From positions 186,001 to 250,000 of the forward strand of contig NZ_FMBW01000043.1 in NCBI RefSeq assembly GCF_900091725.1: a stretch of DNA of 64,000 nt, in the 5' to 3' direction. Origin of the DNA: Streptomyces sp. DvalAA-43 (GTDB taxonomy: Bacteria; Actinomycetota; Actinomycetes; Streptomycetales; Streptomycetaceae). The notes below the pieces were generated by a model. The model was given only the letters and a program-made list of their open reading frames with translations, made no database searches and had not been told where the DNA came from. Shown here piece after piece: positions 43,185 through 52,600 of the stretch (the first letter of the stretch is position 1; the number at the start of each line of letters is the position of its first letter). A program made the position numbers and the translations under genes.

Positions 43185-44129
43185 TCACGACACGGTATTC
43201 CGGTGCACCGCCGCGGCGACGGCGAGATCCTCCCAGCCCATTCCGACGCTTTTGAAGAACCGGGGTCCCGCGAATCCGGCCGGCTCTCCGCCGGGGCCGC
43301 GACCGGTCACCAGCTCGGCGAGGTTGGCGTCGATGTCCTCGGCCCCGAAAGCTCCCTCCGCCATCGGGATCAGCAGATCGCCCGCCTCCGACAGCGCCGC
43401 CGCCCGCGATTCGACGACCACGGCGGAGCGTGCGACCAGCTGGGTGTCGACCTCCCGGGCATCGCGGGTGTGCGAGCCGACCGCGACGACCGTCGCCCCG
43501 TCAGGTACCAGGGCACCGTCGAACAACGGGGTGGCGGACGTGGTGCAGCAGAGCACCAGATCGGCCGTGGCGACCTCACCGGCGCCCCGGGCCCGCCCCG
43601 TGCGGGCATCCACTCCGAGCCGGCGGGCGTGCTCGGCCAGCGCCTCGGCCCGGTCCTGGTTCCGGCCGATCACGGTGACCCGTTCGACGTGACGTTCCGC
43701 GAGCACCGCGGCGAGGTGCCCGTACGCCTGGGGACCCGTTCCGAAGAGCACCAGATGGCGCACGACGGGCCCGGTGAGGTGGCGGATCGCCAGTGCGGAC
43801 ACGGCCGGTGTGCGCAGGGTGGTGAGCGCGGCCCCGTCCAGCAGGGCGATCGGCACCAGTGTCGGGGCGTCGAGCAGCAGATAGCTGCCGGTGATCCGGG
43901 GCAGGCCGCGCGCCGGATTGGCCGGGGCGACCCCGGCGATCTTCACTCCGGTCACCTGCCCCGTGCTGGCGGGCATGATCAGCAGCTCCCCGCCGGGCAC
44001 GTCGACATGGTGCCGGGCCGGTGCCGTCTCCGGATCGAGTCCCCCGCTCAGCGCCGCCTCCAGCGCGTCCACGGCTCCGGTCGGTCCCAGGGCCGCGATG
44101 TCGTCAACGCCGAGCAGGGGAAGCTTCAC
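43185..44129 (-). CDS. Ornithine cyclodeaminase / mu-crystallin family reductase
   Basis: A 314-residue NAD(P)-dependent protein of the OCD family. It shows GGELLIMPAS, TGVKIAGVAPANPARGLPRI, the Rossmann motif LVLFGTGPQAYGHLAAVLAE (about residue 128) and VVAVGSHTRDAREVDT (about 222). In hydroxyproline clusters this family includes pyrroline-2-carboxylate reductase (LhpI) and cis-3-hydroxyproline dehydratase. Its ATG overlaps the epimerase stop (ATGA, 44126-44129), so the two are translationally coupled. The most likely role is reduction of a cyclic imine in (hydroxy)proline breakdown; true ornithine cyclodeaminase activity is less likely in this context. Confidence 0.82.
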   Translation of the reverse strand: MKLPLLGVDDIAALGPTGAVDALEAALSGGLDPETAPARHHVDVPGGELLIMPASTGQVTGVKIAGVAPANPARGLPRITGSYLLLDAPTLVPIALLDGAALTTLRTPAVSALAIRHLTGPVVRHLVLFGTGPQAYGHLAAVLAERHVERVTVIGRNQDRAEALAEHARRLGVDARTGRARGAGEVATADLVLCCTTSATPLFDGALVPDGATVVAVGSHTRDAREVDTQLVARSAVVVESRAAALSEAGDLLIPMAEGAFGAEDIDANLAELVTGRGPGGEPAGFAGPRFFKSVGMGWEDLAVAAAVHRNTVS

Positions 44130-45127
44130 AGCAGGAATCCTTCGGGGAAGGGATCGGACGGGTTCAGGAAGAATTGTGCGGTACCGGTGATCCAGGCACG
44201 GCCGGTGATGGTGGGGACGACGGCCGGCAGCCCGCCCACGGTGGTCTCCCGGACCAGACGTCCGGTGAACGAGGTTCCGATGAACGATTCGTTCACGAAG
44301 TCGGTTTCCAGGGGGAGTTCACCGCGGGCGTGCAGTTGGGCCATGCGGGCCGAGGTGCCCGTCCCGCACGGCGATCGGTCGAACCAGCCCGGATGGATGG
44401 CCATCGCGTGCCGGGAGTGGCGGGCGTCGGACCCGGGCGCGATGCACTGCACGTGCTTGAGGCCGTGGATGGCCGGGTCCTCGGGGTGTACGGGGCGGTC
44501 GGTGGAGTTGACCGCGTCCATCAGGGCGAGCCCGGCGGCCAGGATGTCGTCCTTGCGCGCCCGGTCGAAGGGCAGCCCCAGGTCGGACAGCTGGACCATC
44601 GCGTAGAAGTTCCCGCCGTAGGCGAGGTCGTAGCGCAGCGTCCCGTAGCCGGGTACGTCCACCGTCCGGTCGAGCGCGACGCTGAACGCCGGAACGTTGG
44701 TGAACGTCACCGCGGTGGCCGCGCCGTCCTTCACCTGGACGTCGACGCTGACGAGTCCGGCCGGGGTGTCCAGCCGTACGGTGGTGACGGGTTCGGTGAC
44801 CTCTACCATGCCGGTCTCCACCAGAACGGTCGCCACCCCGATGGTGCCGTGTCCGCACATCGGCAGCAGGCCGGAGACCTCGATGTAGAGGACGCCGTAA
44901 TCCGCGTCCGGCCGGGTGGACGGCTGGAGGATCGCGCCGCTCATGGCGGCGTGGCCGCGCGGTTCGTACATGAGCAGGGTGCGTACGGCGTCCCGGTGCT
45001 CCTGGAAGTAGGTGCGCCGTTCAGCCATCGTGGCACCGGGGATGGTGCCGACGCCGCCGGTGATGACGCGGGTGGGCATGCCTTCGGTGTGTGAGTCGAC
45101 GGCGTGGAAGATGTGACGTGTCTGCAA
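44126..45127 (-). CDS. Proline racemase family protein, probable 4-hydroxyproline 2-epimerase
   Basis: A 333-residue cofactor-free epimerase. Both catalytic cysteines are present: LLPMCGHGTIGVATVLVETG (Cys about residue 91) and DRSPCGTGTSARMAQLHARG (Cys about 254). Two Cys argue for epimerase or racemase and against trans-3-hydroxyproline dehydratase, which has Thr at the second site. MCGHGTIG, rather than MCGHNSIG, also fits the hydroxyproline group. It would convert trans-4-hydroxy-L-proline to cis-4-hydroxy-D-proline. The start is uncertain. TTG at 45127 precedes QTRHIFHAVDSHTEG, the family's usual beginning, with GGGGGAG two bases upstream. ATGTGACGT (45111-45119) overlaps the first codons. 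Confidence 0.87.
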   Translation of the reverse strand: MQTRHIFHAVDSHTEGMPTRVITGGVGTIPGATMAERRTYFQEHRDAVRTLLMYEPRGHAAMSGAILQPSTRPDADYGVLYIEVSGLLPMCGHGTIGVATVLVETGMVEVTEPVTTVRLDTPAGLVSVDVQVKDGAATAVTFTNVPAFSVALDRTVDVPGYGTLRYDLAYGGNFYAMVQLSDLGLPFDRARKDDILAAGLALMDAVNSTDRPVHPEDPAIHGLKHVQCIAPGSDARHSRHAMAIHPGWFDRSPCGTGTSARMAQLHARGELPLETDFVNESFIGTSFTGRLVRETTVGGLPAVVPTITGRAWITGTAQFFLNPSDPFPEGFLL

Positions 45128-45195
45128 GGCTCCCCCTGGCTGGTCACGACGGACACGAAGAACACGGGAACGGACGGGCGGGGCCGGGCCGGTCG

Positions 45196-45300
45196 CGGAC
45201 CTGGCGCGGGCCGGCGGACCGGTCACGGACCCGGGCATGGACTGGTGCGGACCGGGCACTGGCCTGGCGCGGACCGGGCACGGACCTGGCGCGGCTCCGT
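45196..45300. repeat. Degenerate 22-bp tandem repeats between epimerase and deaminase genes
   Basis: GCGGACCGGGCACTGGCCTG and GCGGACCGGGCACGGACCTG follow head to tail (about 45252-45295), preceded by looser copies of GCGGACCTGGCGCGG and CGGACCGGTCACGG. They fill most of the 200-base gap between two same-strand genes. Confidence 0.6.
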
Positions 45301-45327
45301 CCGGGTGTGCGAGACCGGGCAGGGCCC

Positions 45328-46236
45328 TCAGCTCAGGCCCCCCGCGAGTGCCTTCTCCGTCGCGGCGCGGATGGCGGCCACGTCGTCGGCGGGAAGGGGG
45401 AACCGCGGCGGACGAGTGGGGCCGCCGTGGCGTCCGACGACGTCCATGGACGCCTTGATGGCCTGGACGAACTCCGGCTTGGAGTCCCATCGCAGCAGCG
45501 GGTGCAGCTCCCGGTAGAGCGGCAGGGCGGTTGCCATGTCACCGGTGACAGCGGCCCGGTACAGCTCGACGCAGCAGGACGGCAGCATGTTCGGGCACCC
45601 CGCGATCCATCCGACGGCACCGGCGAGTGCCAGTTCCAGCAGTACGTCGTCGGCGCCGATCAGCAGGTCGAGGCCGGGCGCCTGTTCGGCGATCTCGTAG
45701 GCTCTGCGGACGTCGCCGCTGAACTCCTTGACCGCCACGATGCTGCCCTCCTGGTGAAGGCGAGCGAGCAGTTCCGGTGCCAGATCCACCTTGGTGTCGA
45801 ACGGGTTGTTGTACGCGACGACCGGCACCCCGACCTCGGCCACCTCGGCGTAGTGGGCACGCACCGCCGCCTCCTCGCAGCGGTACCCGTTGGGCGGCAG
45901 GAGCAGTACGGAGCCGGCACCGGCCTCGGCGGCCCGTTCCGCCCAGCGCCGTGATTCCGCGCTGCCGTAGGCGGAGACGCCCGGCATCACGCGGCTGCCG
46001 TCGCCCGCGGCCTCGACGGCGACCCGCACCACCTGGTCGCGCTCGTCGTCGGTCAGGGTCTGGTACTCGCCCAGCGAGCCGTTGGGCACCACGCCGTCGC
46101 AGCCCGCCTCGATGAGCTGGCGCACATGGGTGGCGTAGGCGTCGTAGTCGATGGTGCGGTCCTCACGCAGGGTGACGGGCGTGGCGACCATGACCCCGTG
46201 CCAGGGGCGGGTGCGCGGGAGGGTGTTCGTCTGCAT
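45328..46236 (-). CDS. DHDPS family protein, probable 1-pyrroline-4-hydroxy-2-carboxylate deaminase
   Basis: A 302-residue TIM-barrel class I aldolase-like enzyme. The Schiff-base lysine is in SIVAVKEFSGD (about residue 168) and the catalytic Tyr in VPVVAYNNPFDT (about 141). GVVPNGSLGEYQTLTDDER replaces the GTTGE block of true dihydrodipicolinate synthase, as in other catabolic members. In D-hydroxyproline pathways this family (LhpC) deaminates pyrroline-4-hydroxy-2-carboxylate to 2-oxoglutarate semialdehyde. Its neighbours support that. The start ATG 46236 follows AAGGAGCC. The palindrome GTGACATGTCAC lies about 20 bases upstream. Confidence 0.87.
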   Translation of the reverse strand: MQTNTLPRTRPWHGVMVATPVTLREDRTIDYDAYATHVRQLIEAGCDGVVPNGSLGEYQTLTDDERDQVVRVAVEAAGDGSRVMPGVSAYGSAESRRWAERAAEAGAGSVLLLPPNGYRCEEAAVRAHYAEVAEVGVPVVAYNNPFDTKVDLAPELLARLHQEGSIVAVKEFSGDVRRAYEIAEQAPGLDLLIGADDVLLELALAGAVGWIAGCPNMLPSCCVELYRAAVTGDMATALPLYRELHPLLRWDSKPEFVQAIKASMDVVGRHGGPTRPPRFPLPADDVAAIRAATEKALAGGLS

Positions 46237-46253
46237 CGTGGCTCCTTAGAGAG

Positions 46254-46269
46254 GTGTGACATGTCACGG
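46254..46269 (-). promoter_or_regulatory. Candidate operator: palindrome GTGACATGTCAC
   Basis: TGTGACATGTCACGG contains a perfect 12-bp palindrome (GTGACATGTCAC, 46257-46268) just upstream of the deaminase ribosome-binding site. It is the most symmetrical member of the recurrent ATGTGACAT family in this window. Confidence 0.6.
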
Positions 46270-46373
46270 TGTGGTGGAAACATGGGTCAGTGGTGGGCGG
46301 ACGCGGTGTTCCGGGGCGCTGGGGTCCGTCGCGGCGGCCCGACGGGATGCGAGGACGGGACCGGCCACCGGTT

Positions 46374-47894
46374 CTAGCCGGGGCCGTCCAGGTCGGCGAG
46401 TGTGGAGAGCTTCACGGGGCAGGCCAGCGGGCGCCGGTCGGGTCCGCCCGGCTCCTGCCCCGTGCCGTGCGCGGTGGCAAGTTCACGTACGGCGAATCCG
46501 CACGTCCGGCCCTGGCACCATCCCATTCCGGCCCGGGTGAGCAGTTTGACGGTCCTGGTGTCACCCGCGCCCAGTTCCTCGCAGGCCGTGCGGATCCGGC
46601 CCGCGGTGACCTCTTCGCAACGGCAGACCTCCGTATCGCCGGTCAGCCACTCGCTCCACCCGGCCCCCGGCCGGTGCACGGTCCCCATCAGTGCGGCGAA
46701 GGCCCGCAGCCGGTTCCGGGAGCGCCCCAGCGCGATCGCTCGGCGCGCCTCCTGCCCGCGCACCCCGCCCCGCACCTCACGGATGATCGACAGTGCGGCC
46801 AGCTCGCCTTCGCACAGGGCCAGTTCGACACCGCCGACGCCGCCGGACTCACCGGCCGCCCAGACGCCGGGGACGGTGGTGCCGAGTCGCGCGTCGAGGA
46901 CGACCGCGTGCGTGCCGTCGAGGCCCGGACGCGTAACGCACCCGGCGGCCAGGGCGAGTTCCAGCTGCGGCACGAGTCCGTGTCCCACGGCGAGCGCGTC
47001 GCAGGCGATCCGGCGGCCGGTTCCCGCGACGGGGCGCCACCGGTGGTCCACCCGGCTGACGGTCACCGCCTCCACCCGTTCGTCGCCGTGCACCTCGGTG
47101 ACCGCCCGATGAGTCAGCACCCGGACCCGGGCGCGGGCCAGCGCCGCCCCGAACCGGGCGCCTTCCACCGCCTTGCCTGGGTTGCCGGCCAGCACCCGGG
47201 GAGCGCGGGCGTACGCCCCGTAACCGGCGGCTTCGACCAGCGCCGGAACGCGGGCCCCCGCACGCGTCAGCGAGACGGCGACGGCCTGGAGGAGCGGCCC
47301 GCTCCCCGCGACCACGATCCGGCGGCCCGGCAGCACCAGCCCGGACTTGAGCATGGCCTGGGCCCCCGCCGCGCTCACCACCCCGGGAAGTGTCCAGCCC
47401 GGGAAGGGCAGTTGACGCTCATGAGCACCCGTCGCCAGGACCATACGGCGGGCCCGTACGGCGGTACGGGTCTCCTGGTCGCCGCCGGTCACGGCGTGCA
47501 GGATCCAGTCCCCGTCACCGGTTCGTTCGACCGTCCACACCTGGTGACCTGCGAGATGGCGGATCGCGCCGCTGTCGCGGTGCGCGGCGAGGCGGGCGGA
47601 GAGTTCGGTGAAGGTGTGCCAGTGGTGGTGGAGCCGGCCGGGCCGGGTCGCGCCGAGTCCGTCGGCCGGGCTGCGGTAGTACTGCCCGCCGGGTGCGTCG
47701 GCCGCGTCCAGCAGAACGACGTCGAGCCCGTGGTCGGCGGCGGTGACGGCCGCGGCCAGACCCGCCGGCCCCGCGCCCACCACGGCGACCTCGGCGAACT
47801 CCGGGACCTCGGCGACCTCGGCGACCTGATCGACCTGGCCGACCTCGGCGCGGCCGGTCTCCCGCGCCCCGGGCTCATCCGTCGAGTGCGGCAT
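46374..47894 (-). CDS. NAD(P)/FAD-dependent oxidoreductase with BFD-like [2Fe-2S] domain (D-hydroxyproline dehydrogenase component)
   Basis: A 506-residue flavoprotein of the HcnB/OoxA/LhpE type. FAD-binding VAVVGAGPAGLAAAV is at about residue 37, ATGAHERQLPFPGWTLPGV at about 155, a second dinucleotide motif VVAGSGPLLQAVAVSL at about 195 and WAAGESGGVGG at about 340. The C-terminus binds a cluster through CRCEEVTAGRI and MGWCQGRTCG. It would pass electrons within the heteromeric dehydrogenase formed with the Fe-S protein (47875-48201) and the FAD protein (48325-49479). Its start lies 20 bases inside the upstream gene. Residues 17-36 are a low-complexity Glu-Val-Ala repeat (VDQVAEVAEVPEFAEV). 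Confidence 0.87.
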   Translation of the reverse strand: MPHSTDEPGARETGRAEVGQVDQVAEVAEVPEFAEVAVVGAGPAGLAAAVTAADHGLDVVLLDAADAPGGQYYRSPADGLGATRPGRLHHHWHTFTELSARLAAHRDSGAIRHLAGHQVWTVERTGDGDWILHAVTGGDQETRTAVRARRMVLATGAHERQLPFPGWTLPGVVSAAGAQAMLKSGLVLPGRRIVVAGSGPLLQAVAVSLTRAGARVPALVEAAGYGAYARAPRVLAGNPGKAVEGARFGAALARARVRVLTHRAVTEVHGDERVEAVTVSRVDHRWRPVAGTGRRIACDALAVGHGLVPQLELALAAGCVTRPGLDGTHAVVLDARLGTTVPGVWAAGESGGVGGVELALCEGELAALSIIREVRGGVRGQEARRAIALGRSRNRLRAFAALMGTVHRPGAGWSEWLTGDTEVCRCEEVTAGRIRTACEELGAGDTRTVKLLTRAGMGWCQGRTCGFAVRELATAHGTGQEPGGPDRRPLACPVKLSTLADLDGPG

Positions 47895-48201
47895 GCCCGT
47901 CGCCCTCCTGGGTGGTGATGGTGTCGCCCGGTCTCGCGGGCAGCAGGCACGCGCGCTGGTTGGGGCGGCCGTTGACGGTGGCCAGGCAGTCGTAGCAGGC
48001 GCCGATGCCGCAGAAGGCGCCCCGCGGCCGGCCGTGGACCCGGGTGGTGCGCCAGGACAGGATGCCCGCCGACCAGAGTGCGGCGGCGATGGTCTGGCCG
48101 GGCAGTACGGGGACCGGACGGCCGTCGAAGCTCAGCTGGAACTCCGGTCCGGGCTCGGATCCGACGAGCTCGGCCGGGGTTCGCGCACGGGTACGTCTCA
48201 C
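47875..48201 (-). CDS. Small [2Fe-2S] protein (Fer2_4; D-hydroxyproline dehydrogenase component)
   Basis: A 108-residue ferredoxin-like subunit of the HcnA/OoxB/LhpF type. It has LSFDGRPVPVLPGQTIAAAL and the cluster ligands FCGIGACYDCLATVNGRP plus RAC (about residues 64-84). It is expected to bridge the two flavoproteins encoded on either side. The start ATG at 48201 lies 123 bases after the FAD gene, in a gap filled by tandem repeats and an ATGTGACAT element. Its 3' end overlaps the next gene by 20 bases. Confidence 0.87.
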   Translation of the reverse strand: MRRTRARTPAELVGSEPGPEFQLSFDGRPVPVLPGQTIAAALWSAGILSWRTTRVHGRPRGAFCGIGACYDCLATVNGRPNQRACLLPARPGDTITTQEGDGHAALDG

Positions 48202-48283
48202 TGGGGCCTCTCCTGGGGCTTCTCCTGCGTCCTCACTGGGGCCTTTCCTGCGTTCTTCACTGGGGCCTCTCCTGGGGCACGGG
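48199..48283. repeat. Tandem repeats just upstream of the [2Fe-2S] gene
   Basis: CACTGGGGCCT recurs at about 48198, 48235 and 48258, separated by variants of CTCCTGGGG and TCCTGCGT. On the minus strand this places several AGGAGA- and CAGGAAAGG-like stretches in front of the 48201 start, so repeat number could affect ribosome binding. Confidence 0.6.
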
Positions 48284-48302
48284 TGCTCCGCCCTCCACCG
48301 TC

Positions 48303-48311
48303 ATGTGACAT
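48303..48311 (-). promoter_or_regulatory. Candidate operator ATGTGACAT before the [2Fe-2S] gene
   Basis: An exact ATGTGACAT occurs in the short gap between the FAD dehydrogenase stop and the [2Fe-2S] gene, about 100 bases before the latter's start. Confidence 0.5.
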
Positions 48312-48324
48312 GGCATTCGGCGCC

Positions 48325-49479
48325 TCATTCGGCATCGAACCGCTCGGGTGCGAACGGTGCGAGATCCAGTGCGGGCCGCTTCCCCCGGATCGCGTCGGCG
48401 ATCAGTTGCCCGGTCGCGGGCGCCAGCCCGATCCCGGCGCCCTCGTGCCCGCAGGCGTGGAAGAGCCCCGGTACGCGGGGGTCCGGTCCGATGGCCGGCA
48501 GATGATCGGGCAGGTAGGGACGGAACCCGTGGTAGGCGCGCATGACCCGCACATCGCCGAGCACGGGGAAGAGTGCCGCCGCCTGGGCCGCCAGCCGGGC
48601 GACCACCGGAACGGACAGCGTCCGGTCGAAGCCGACCCGTTCGCGGCTCGCCCCGATGAGCACCGGACCCGAGGGCGTCCCCTCCACCACGGGCGAGGTC
48701 TGCAGGGCGGCGGACCCGCTCGACACATCGGCGACGTACTCCGCCGCGTAGACCTTGTGCCGGATCAGCCGGGGCAGTGGCTCGGTGACGAGCACGAACC
48801 CCCTGCGCGGCAGGACCGGCAGGTGCACCCCGGCCAGTGCGGCCAGGTCGCCGCCCCAGGTGCCCGCCGCATTGACCACGACGGGGGCCCGCAGTTCGCC
48901 CCGTGTCGTGCGGACCCCCCGTACGGCCCCCCGTGAGTCCGTGAGTATCCCGACCACCTCCTCCCCCGGGCACAGGAGCGCACCGCGACGACCGGCCGAA
49001 CGCAGCAACTCGGAGGCTGCCACGGCCGGTTGGACCTGGGCGTCCTGCGGGTAGTGACAGCCCCCGGCCAGGTGCGGTGCGAGATGGGGCTCCATGTCGC
49101 GGAGCCGGTCGGGTGTGACGTGGTACGCCTCGACGCCCGCCCTCCGCTGACCGGTGGCCGTCATGGAGAGGGCGGCCAGGGAGTCCTGGGACGCCGCGAC
49201 GACCACACCGCCCTTGAGCTCGTACTCGATGTCCGGGGGCAGTTCCTCGGACAGTTGCTGCCACAACGTGGCGGAGAGCAGGGCCAGTTCCAGCTCCGGT
49301 CCCGGCACTTTGTCGGAGACCAGGAGGTTTCCCTCGCCGGATCCGGTGGTGCCGCCGGCAACCGGCCCGCGGTCGACGACGGCGACGGAGAGTCCGGACC
49401 GGGAGGTGTAGTGGGCACAGGCGGCACCTACCACTCCGGCCCCGACGATGACGACATCCAAGGGGTGTCTCGTGAGCAC
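48325..49479 (-). CDS. FAD-dependent DAO-family oxidoreductase, probable D-hydroxyproline dehydrogenase catalytic subunit
   Basis: A 384-residue D-amino-acid-oxidase-fold flavoprotein of the HcnC/LhpB type. The N-terminal LDVVIVGAGVVGAACAHYTS binds FAD. GTTGSGEGNLLVSDK (about residue 44), VVNAAGTWGGDLAALAG (about 200) and the C-terminal HACGHEGAGIGLAPATGQLI (about 341) complete the family pattern. It would oxidise cis-4-hydroxy-D-proline to the pyrroline carboxylate. The start is GTG at 49479, with no clear ribosome-binding site. An exact ATGTCACAT lies 10-18 bases upstream, next to the promoter it shares divergently with the mannosidase gene. Confidence 0.86.
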   Translation of the reverse strand: MLTRHPLDVVIVGAGVVGAACAHYTSRSGLSVAVVDRGPVAGGTTGSGEGNLLVSDKVPGPELELALLSATLWQQLSEELPPDIEYELKGGVVVAASQDSLAALSMTATGQRRAGVEAYHVTPDRLRDMEPHLAPHLAGGCHYPQDAQVQPAVAASELLRSAGRRGALLCPGEEVVGILTDSRGAVRGVRTTRGELRAPVVVNAAGTWGGDLAALAGVHLPVLPRRGFVLVTEPLPRLIRHKVYAAEYVADVSSGSAALQTSPVVEGTPSGPVLIGASRERVGFDRTLSVPVVARLAAQAAALFPVLGDVRVMRAYHGFRPYLPDHLPAIGPDPRVPGLFHACGHEGAGIGLAPATGQLIADAIRGKRPALDLAPFAPERFDAE

Positions 49480-49484
49480 GCCAG

Positions 49485-49497
49485 TAATATGTCACAT
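49485..49497. promoter_or_regulatory. Candidate operator in the divergent dehydrogenase/mannosidase promoter
   Basis: TAATATGTCACAT contains ATGTCACAT (49489-49497). TAATAT (49485-49490) could be the -10 of the plus-strand mannosidase promoter and TATTAC that of the minus-strand dehydrogenase, so one bound protein could control both. The surrounding gap (49480-49634) shows nothing else. Confidence 0.6.
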
Positions 49498-49634
49498 TGC
49501 TCAAGGGTCGCCAAGGGTGCGCACAGGGCCAGTTGATCAATCGTCACCCCGTCGCACGGCTCGCAGGGGTGCTGGGTCGGCCGCCGGGGAAGTGGAACAC
49601 GGAAACCCGCAGGCGCCGACCCCGAGGAGCCGTG

Positions 49635-52600
49635 ATGCACGACGACCGCACCCTGGTGGAGGACCGCCTGGAGCGCGCCCTTCACCAGTTCCTCCGCCCC
49701 GCCCAGTACCCGGCACGGACCCCGCTCGCCCTCTCCGTGCGCCACCTCCCCGGCGAACCCGTTCCGGTGGATCAGGTCCTCCGGGAGCCGTTCGAGCCGT
49801 TCCGCACCGGCACCGAGTGGGGGAAACCCTGGTCCACCAGCTGGTTCCGGCTGGTGGGGGCCGTGCCCGCGGAATGGGCGGGGCGGCGGGTCGAGGTGGT
49901 CGTCGATCCCGGGTTCTCCGGCCAGGGGCCGGGCTTCCAGGCCGAGGGCATGCTGTACGACGCCACGGGCGTCCCCCTCAAGGGCATCCATCCGCGCAAT
50001 CGCCATCTGACGCTGGCCGCCGCGGCGGCCGGAGGTGAGCCGGTGTCACTGCTGCTGGAGGCGGCGGCCAACCCGGCCGTGCTGGAGCACGGCTTCACGC
50101 CGACACCGCTCGGGGACCTGACGACCGCGGGCGACCGGCCGTTGTACCGGTTCGCCGCCGCGGACCTTGCGGTGCTGGACGAGGAGGTCTGGCATCTGGT
50201 CCTGGACATCGAGGTGCTCTCCGAGCTGATGCGGGAGCTTCCCGTCGAGCGCTCCCGACGGCACGAGATCCTGCGGTCGCTGGAACGCATGCTCGACGTA
50301 CTGGATCTGCACGATGTGGCGGGCACCGCGCGGGCCGGCCGGACCGAGCTGGCCGGGGTGCTGTCCCGTCCGGCCGCGGCGAGCGCACACCGGATCTCGG
50401 CCGCCGGCCATGCGCACATCGACTCGGCGTGGCTGTGGCCGCTGCGCGAGACGGTACGCAAGGCCTCGCGCACCTTCGCCAATGTCACCGCGCTGGCCGA
50501 GGACTATCCGGAGCTGGTCTTCGCAGCGTCGCAGGCCCAGCAGTACGCCTGGGTGAAGGAGCATCAACCGCACGTATGGCGAAGGATCGAGCGGGCCGTG
50601 GCGAACGGGCAGTGGGCGCCCGTGGGGTCGATGTGGGTGGAGTCCGACGCCAATATGCCCGGTGGCGAGGCGCTGGCCCGGCAGCTCGTGCACGGCAAGC
50701 GGTTCTTCGAGCAGGAGCTGGGCGTGGAGACCGAGGAGATCTGGCTGCCGGACTCCTTCGGTTACACGGGCGCCTTCCCGCAGTTGGCCCGGCTGGCGGG
50801 GGTGAAGTGGTTCCTGACCCAGAAGCTTTCCTGGAACCAGAGCAATAAAATGCCACATCACACCTTCTGGTGGGAGGGCATCGACGGGACCAGGATCTTC
50901 ACCCATTTCCCGCCGGTGGACACCTATAACTCCCAGCTCCACGGAAGCGAACTCGCCCATGCCGAACGGAACTTCGCCGAGAAGGGGTTGGCGACCCGCT
51001 CGCTCGTCCCGTTCGGCTGGGGTGACGGCGGGGGCGGGCCCACCCGCGAGATGCTGGAGAAGGCGCGCAGGCTCAGGGACCTGGAAGGTTCACCGAGGGT
51101 GGGCATCGAGCGGCCGGCGGCGTTCTTCGCGGCGGCCGAGGAGGAGTACGGCCCACAGGCTCCGGTCTGGTCGGGCGAACTGTATCTGGAGCTGCACCGG
51201 GCCACGTACACCACCCAGGCCAGGACCAAGCGGGGCAACCGGCGCAGCGAACACCTGCTCCGGGAGGCCGAGTTGTGGGCCACGGCGGCGGCGCTGCGCG
51301 ACCCCGCCCACGGCGCCCACCGCGCCCGCTACCGCTATCCGTACGAGGCGCTGGACCGGCTGTGGAAGACGGTGCTGCTGCATCAGTTCCACGACATCCT
51401 GCCCGGCTCCTCGATCGCCTGGGTGCACCGTGAGGCCCATGAGACGTACGAACGGGTGCGGGCGGAGCTGGCGGACCTGTTGGCGGAGGCGGTGGCCGCG
51501 CTCGACGGGGCCGAGGGCCTGGTGGTGCTCAACTCGTCGCCGTACCAACGCCGTCAGGTGGTCGAGCTCGACGCGGAGGCGAGCGCGGTGCTGCCCTCCG
51601 GCACTCAGACGCAGCACCTGGGCGGCGGCCGTACGGCGGTGCTGGCCGACGCCCCCGGACTCGGCGCGGGTCCGCTGAACGGCTCGGCGGTACCGGAGCA
51701 CCCGGTCACCGCGACCGGTTCGGCGGGCGAGGGCATCGTCCTCGACAACGGACTGCTGCGGGTGGTGGTGGACGGCGACGGGCTGATCGCCTCCGTGTGC
51801 GACCTCGGTGCGGGGCGGGACGTCCTCGTCCCCGGCCACCAGGCCAACCTCCTCCAGCTGCACCCGGATCACCCCAATCACTGGGACGCCTGGGACATCG
51901 ACCGGCACTACCGCCGCACCCGCACCGATCTCACCGACGCCGACTCCGTCGAGCTGGTGGAGGCGGGCCCGTTGCGGGCCTCGGTCCGTGTGCTGCGGTC
52001 CTTCGGGCACTCACATGTCACACAGGACATCCGGCTGACCGCGGGCAGCCGGCGCGTCGACATCGAGACCGAGGTCGACTGGCGGGAGTCGGAGAAGGTC
52101 CTCAAGGCGGCGTTCCCGCTCGACGTGCACGCCGAACGGTCCACGTCGGAGATCCAGTTCGGCCATCTGCACCGCCCCACGCACGACAACACCAGCTGGG
52201 ACGCGGCCCGTTTCGAGATCTGCGCCCATCGCTGGCTCCGGGTCGCGGAGCCGGGGTACGGCGTGACATTGCTCAACGACTCGACGTACGGGCACGACGT
52301 CACCCGGACCCCGCACGGCTCGGGTCTCGGCACGACCGTACGGCTGACGCTGCTGCGCGCCCCGCACAGCCCCGACCCGGAGACCGACCTCGGCCGGCAC
52401 CGGTTCGCGTACGCGCTGGCGCCGGGCGGCGGCATCACGGACTCGGTACGGGAGGGGCTCGCCCTCAACCTGCCGTTGCGGGCGGCCGTGGCACCGGTGC
52501 TGCCCTCACTGGTCGACACGGGACATCCGGCGGTCACGGTGGAGTCGGTGAAACTCGCCGACGACCGGAGCGGCGATGTGGTCATGCGGCTGTACGAGTC

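Noticed and set aside
52013..52024. TCACATGTCACACAGG inside the mannosidase gene
   Set aside because: It is deep in coding sequence and explained by the HVTQ codons; kept out of the operator list.
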